From contig JADGJG010000188.1 of the NCBI GenBank assembly GCA_027596195.1, positions 1 to 32,948 on the forward strand: DNA of 32,948 nt, in the 5' to 3' direction. Below, piece after piece: positions 32,678-32,948 of this stretch (position 1 is the first letter of the stretch; the number at the start of each line of letters is the position of its first letter). The position numbers and the translations under genes were made by a program. The notes under the pieces were generated by a model. That model did not search any database. It saw nothing but the letters and a program-made list of their open reading frames with translations, and was not told where the DNA came from. The stretch is from Podochytrium sp. JEL0797 (lineage: Eukaryota; Chytridiomycota; Chytridiomycetes; Chytridiales; Chytriomycetaceae).

Positions 32678-32948
32678 ATGCCTCAATTCTCTCCAATCTG
32701 GTGGACAAACCTACTTTCCTGGATGTTTGCTGTTCTAAGCTTTACAGTTTGGTTCTATCTATTGAATCACATGACAATTTACTATTTCTACAGTGATATT
32801 GACGCTTGTCCTTCTGTTATTCCTTGTTTTTTGCTATCTGCCGGTCAATTTAAATTTAGTGGCTGGTTCTTTACAGGTTATGCTGATGGTGATGGTACTT
32901 TCGGTTTTTCTGTTAGTAATAGCAGAGGTAGACCGGAAGTTACAATGA
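32678..32948 (+). CDS. atp8: ATP synthase subunit 8 start, running into a LAGLIDADG frame (partial)
   Basis: ATG 32678 starts MPQFSPIWWTNLLSWMFAVL and continues SFTVWFYLL, which fits Atp8, the small membrane subunit of the ATP synthase stator (MPQ start, single helix). The same frame continues without stop into GWFFTGYADGDGTFGFSVSN, a LAGLIDADG motif, and is cut by the window end. The likely explanation is an intron in atp8 whose endonuclease ORF is continuous with exon 1; a fusion or a 3'-end-replacing insertion as in nad3 is the alternative. The exon boundary, probably within 32760-32830, could not be fixed because the 3' exon is not in the window. Confidence 0.75.
   Translation, partial: MPQFSPIWWTNLLSWMFAVLSFTVWFYLLNHMTIYYFYSDIDACPSVIPCFLLSAGQFKFSGWFFTGYADGDGTFGFSVSNSRGRPEVTM

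Overview
The window is part of a mitochondrial genome from a chytrid-type fungus. The genes seen are nad2, nad4, nad3, cob, rns, seven tRNAs, atp9, rnl, cox1, cox3, nad1 and the start of atp8, all on the + strand. UAG is read as leucine. In-frame TAG codons fall at conserved Leu positions in nad1 and nad4 and in the homing-endonuclease frames, and a tRNA with anticodon CUA is present. TAA and TGA are the stops, and tRNA-Trp has anticodon CCA. UAG=Leu, a very small tRNA set (Gln, Asp, Tyr, Met, Pro, Trp, Leu-CUA), mitochondrial atp8/atp9 and many group I introns point to Chytridiomycota (Spizellomyces/Rhizophydium/Synchytrium-like). I do not assign a species. Genes usual for such genomes but not found here (atp6, cox2, nad4L, nad5, nad6) presumably lie outside the window.

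Layout: 1-1044 repeats; nad2 (1171-2619); a non-coding unit headed by a promoter-like motif (2915-3250); repeats; nad4 (4919-6373); repeats; nad3 with a GIY-YIG endonuclease gene and a displaced, broken copy of the nad3 3' end (7753-9389); cob (9607-10719); repeats; rns (about 11795-12980) and a seven-tRNA cluster (13132-13793); repeats with a second promoter-headed non-coding unit (14028-14133); atp9 with a 301-nt group I intron (15628-16153); repeats; rnl (about 17640-19815); repeats with a third promoter-headed unit (21003-21420); cox1 with four introns (22132-27925); repeats; cox3, nad1 (one intron) and atp8 (30029-window end).

A conserved 30-40-nt motif (core AAAGAnCTAAGAGGTAnTA, often preceded by TGTACAAGTCT) stands before every apparent transcription unit: nad2, nad4, nad3-HEG-cob, rns-tRNAs, atp9, rnl, cox1, cox3-nad1-atp8 and three non-coding units. 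It is absent before genes inside a unit (cob, the tRNAs, nad1, atp8). It is the best candidate for the mitochondrial promoter.

Intergenic space, over a third of the window, is packed with two repeat families. One is a dispersed 45-110-bp element in both orientations. The other is a set of GC-rich mini-hairpins of the form AG-stem-3-nt loop-stem-CT, often followed by GAC, whose stems vary but stay paired. The hairpins are nested in the larger repeats and have replaced coding sequence in the displaced nad3 copy. The products are subunits of respiratory complexes I, III and IV and ATP synthase, plus ribosomal and transfer RNAs and self-spreading endonuclease genes.
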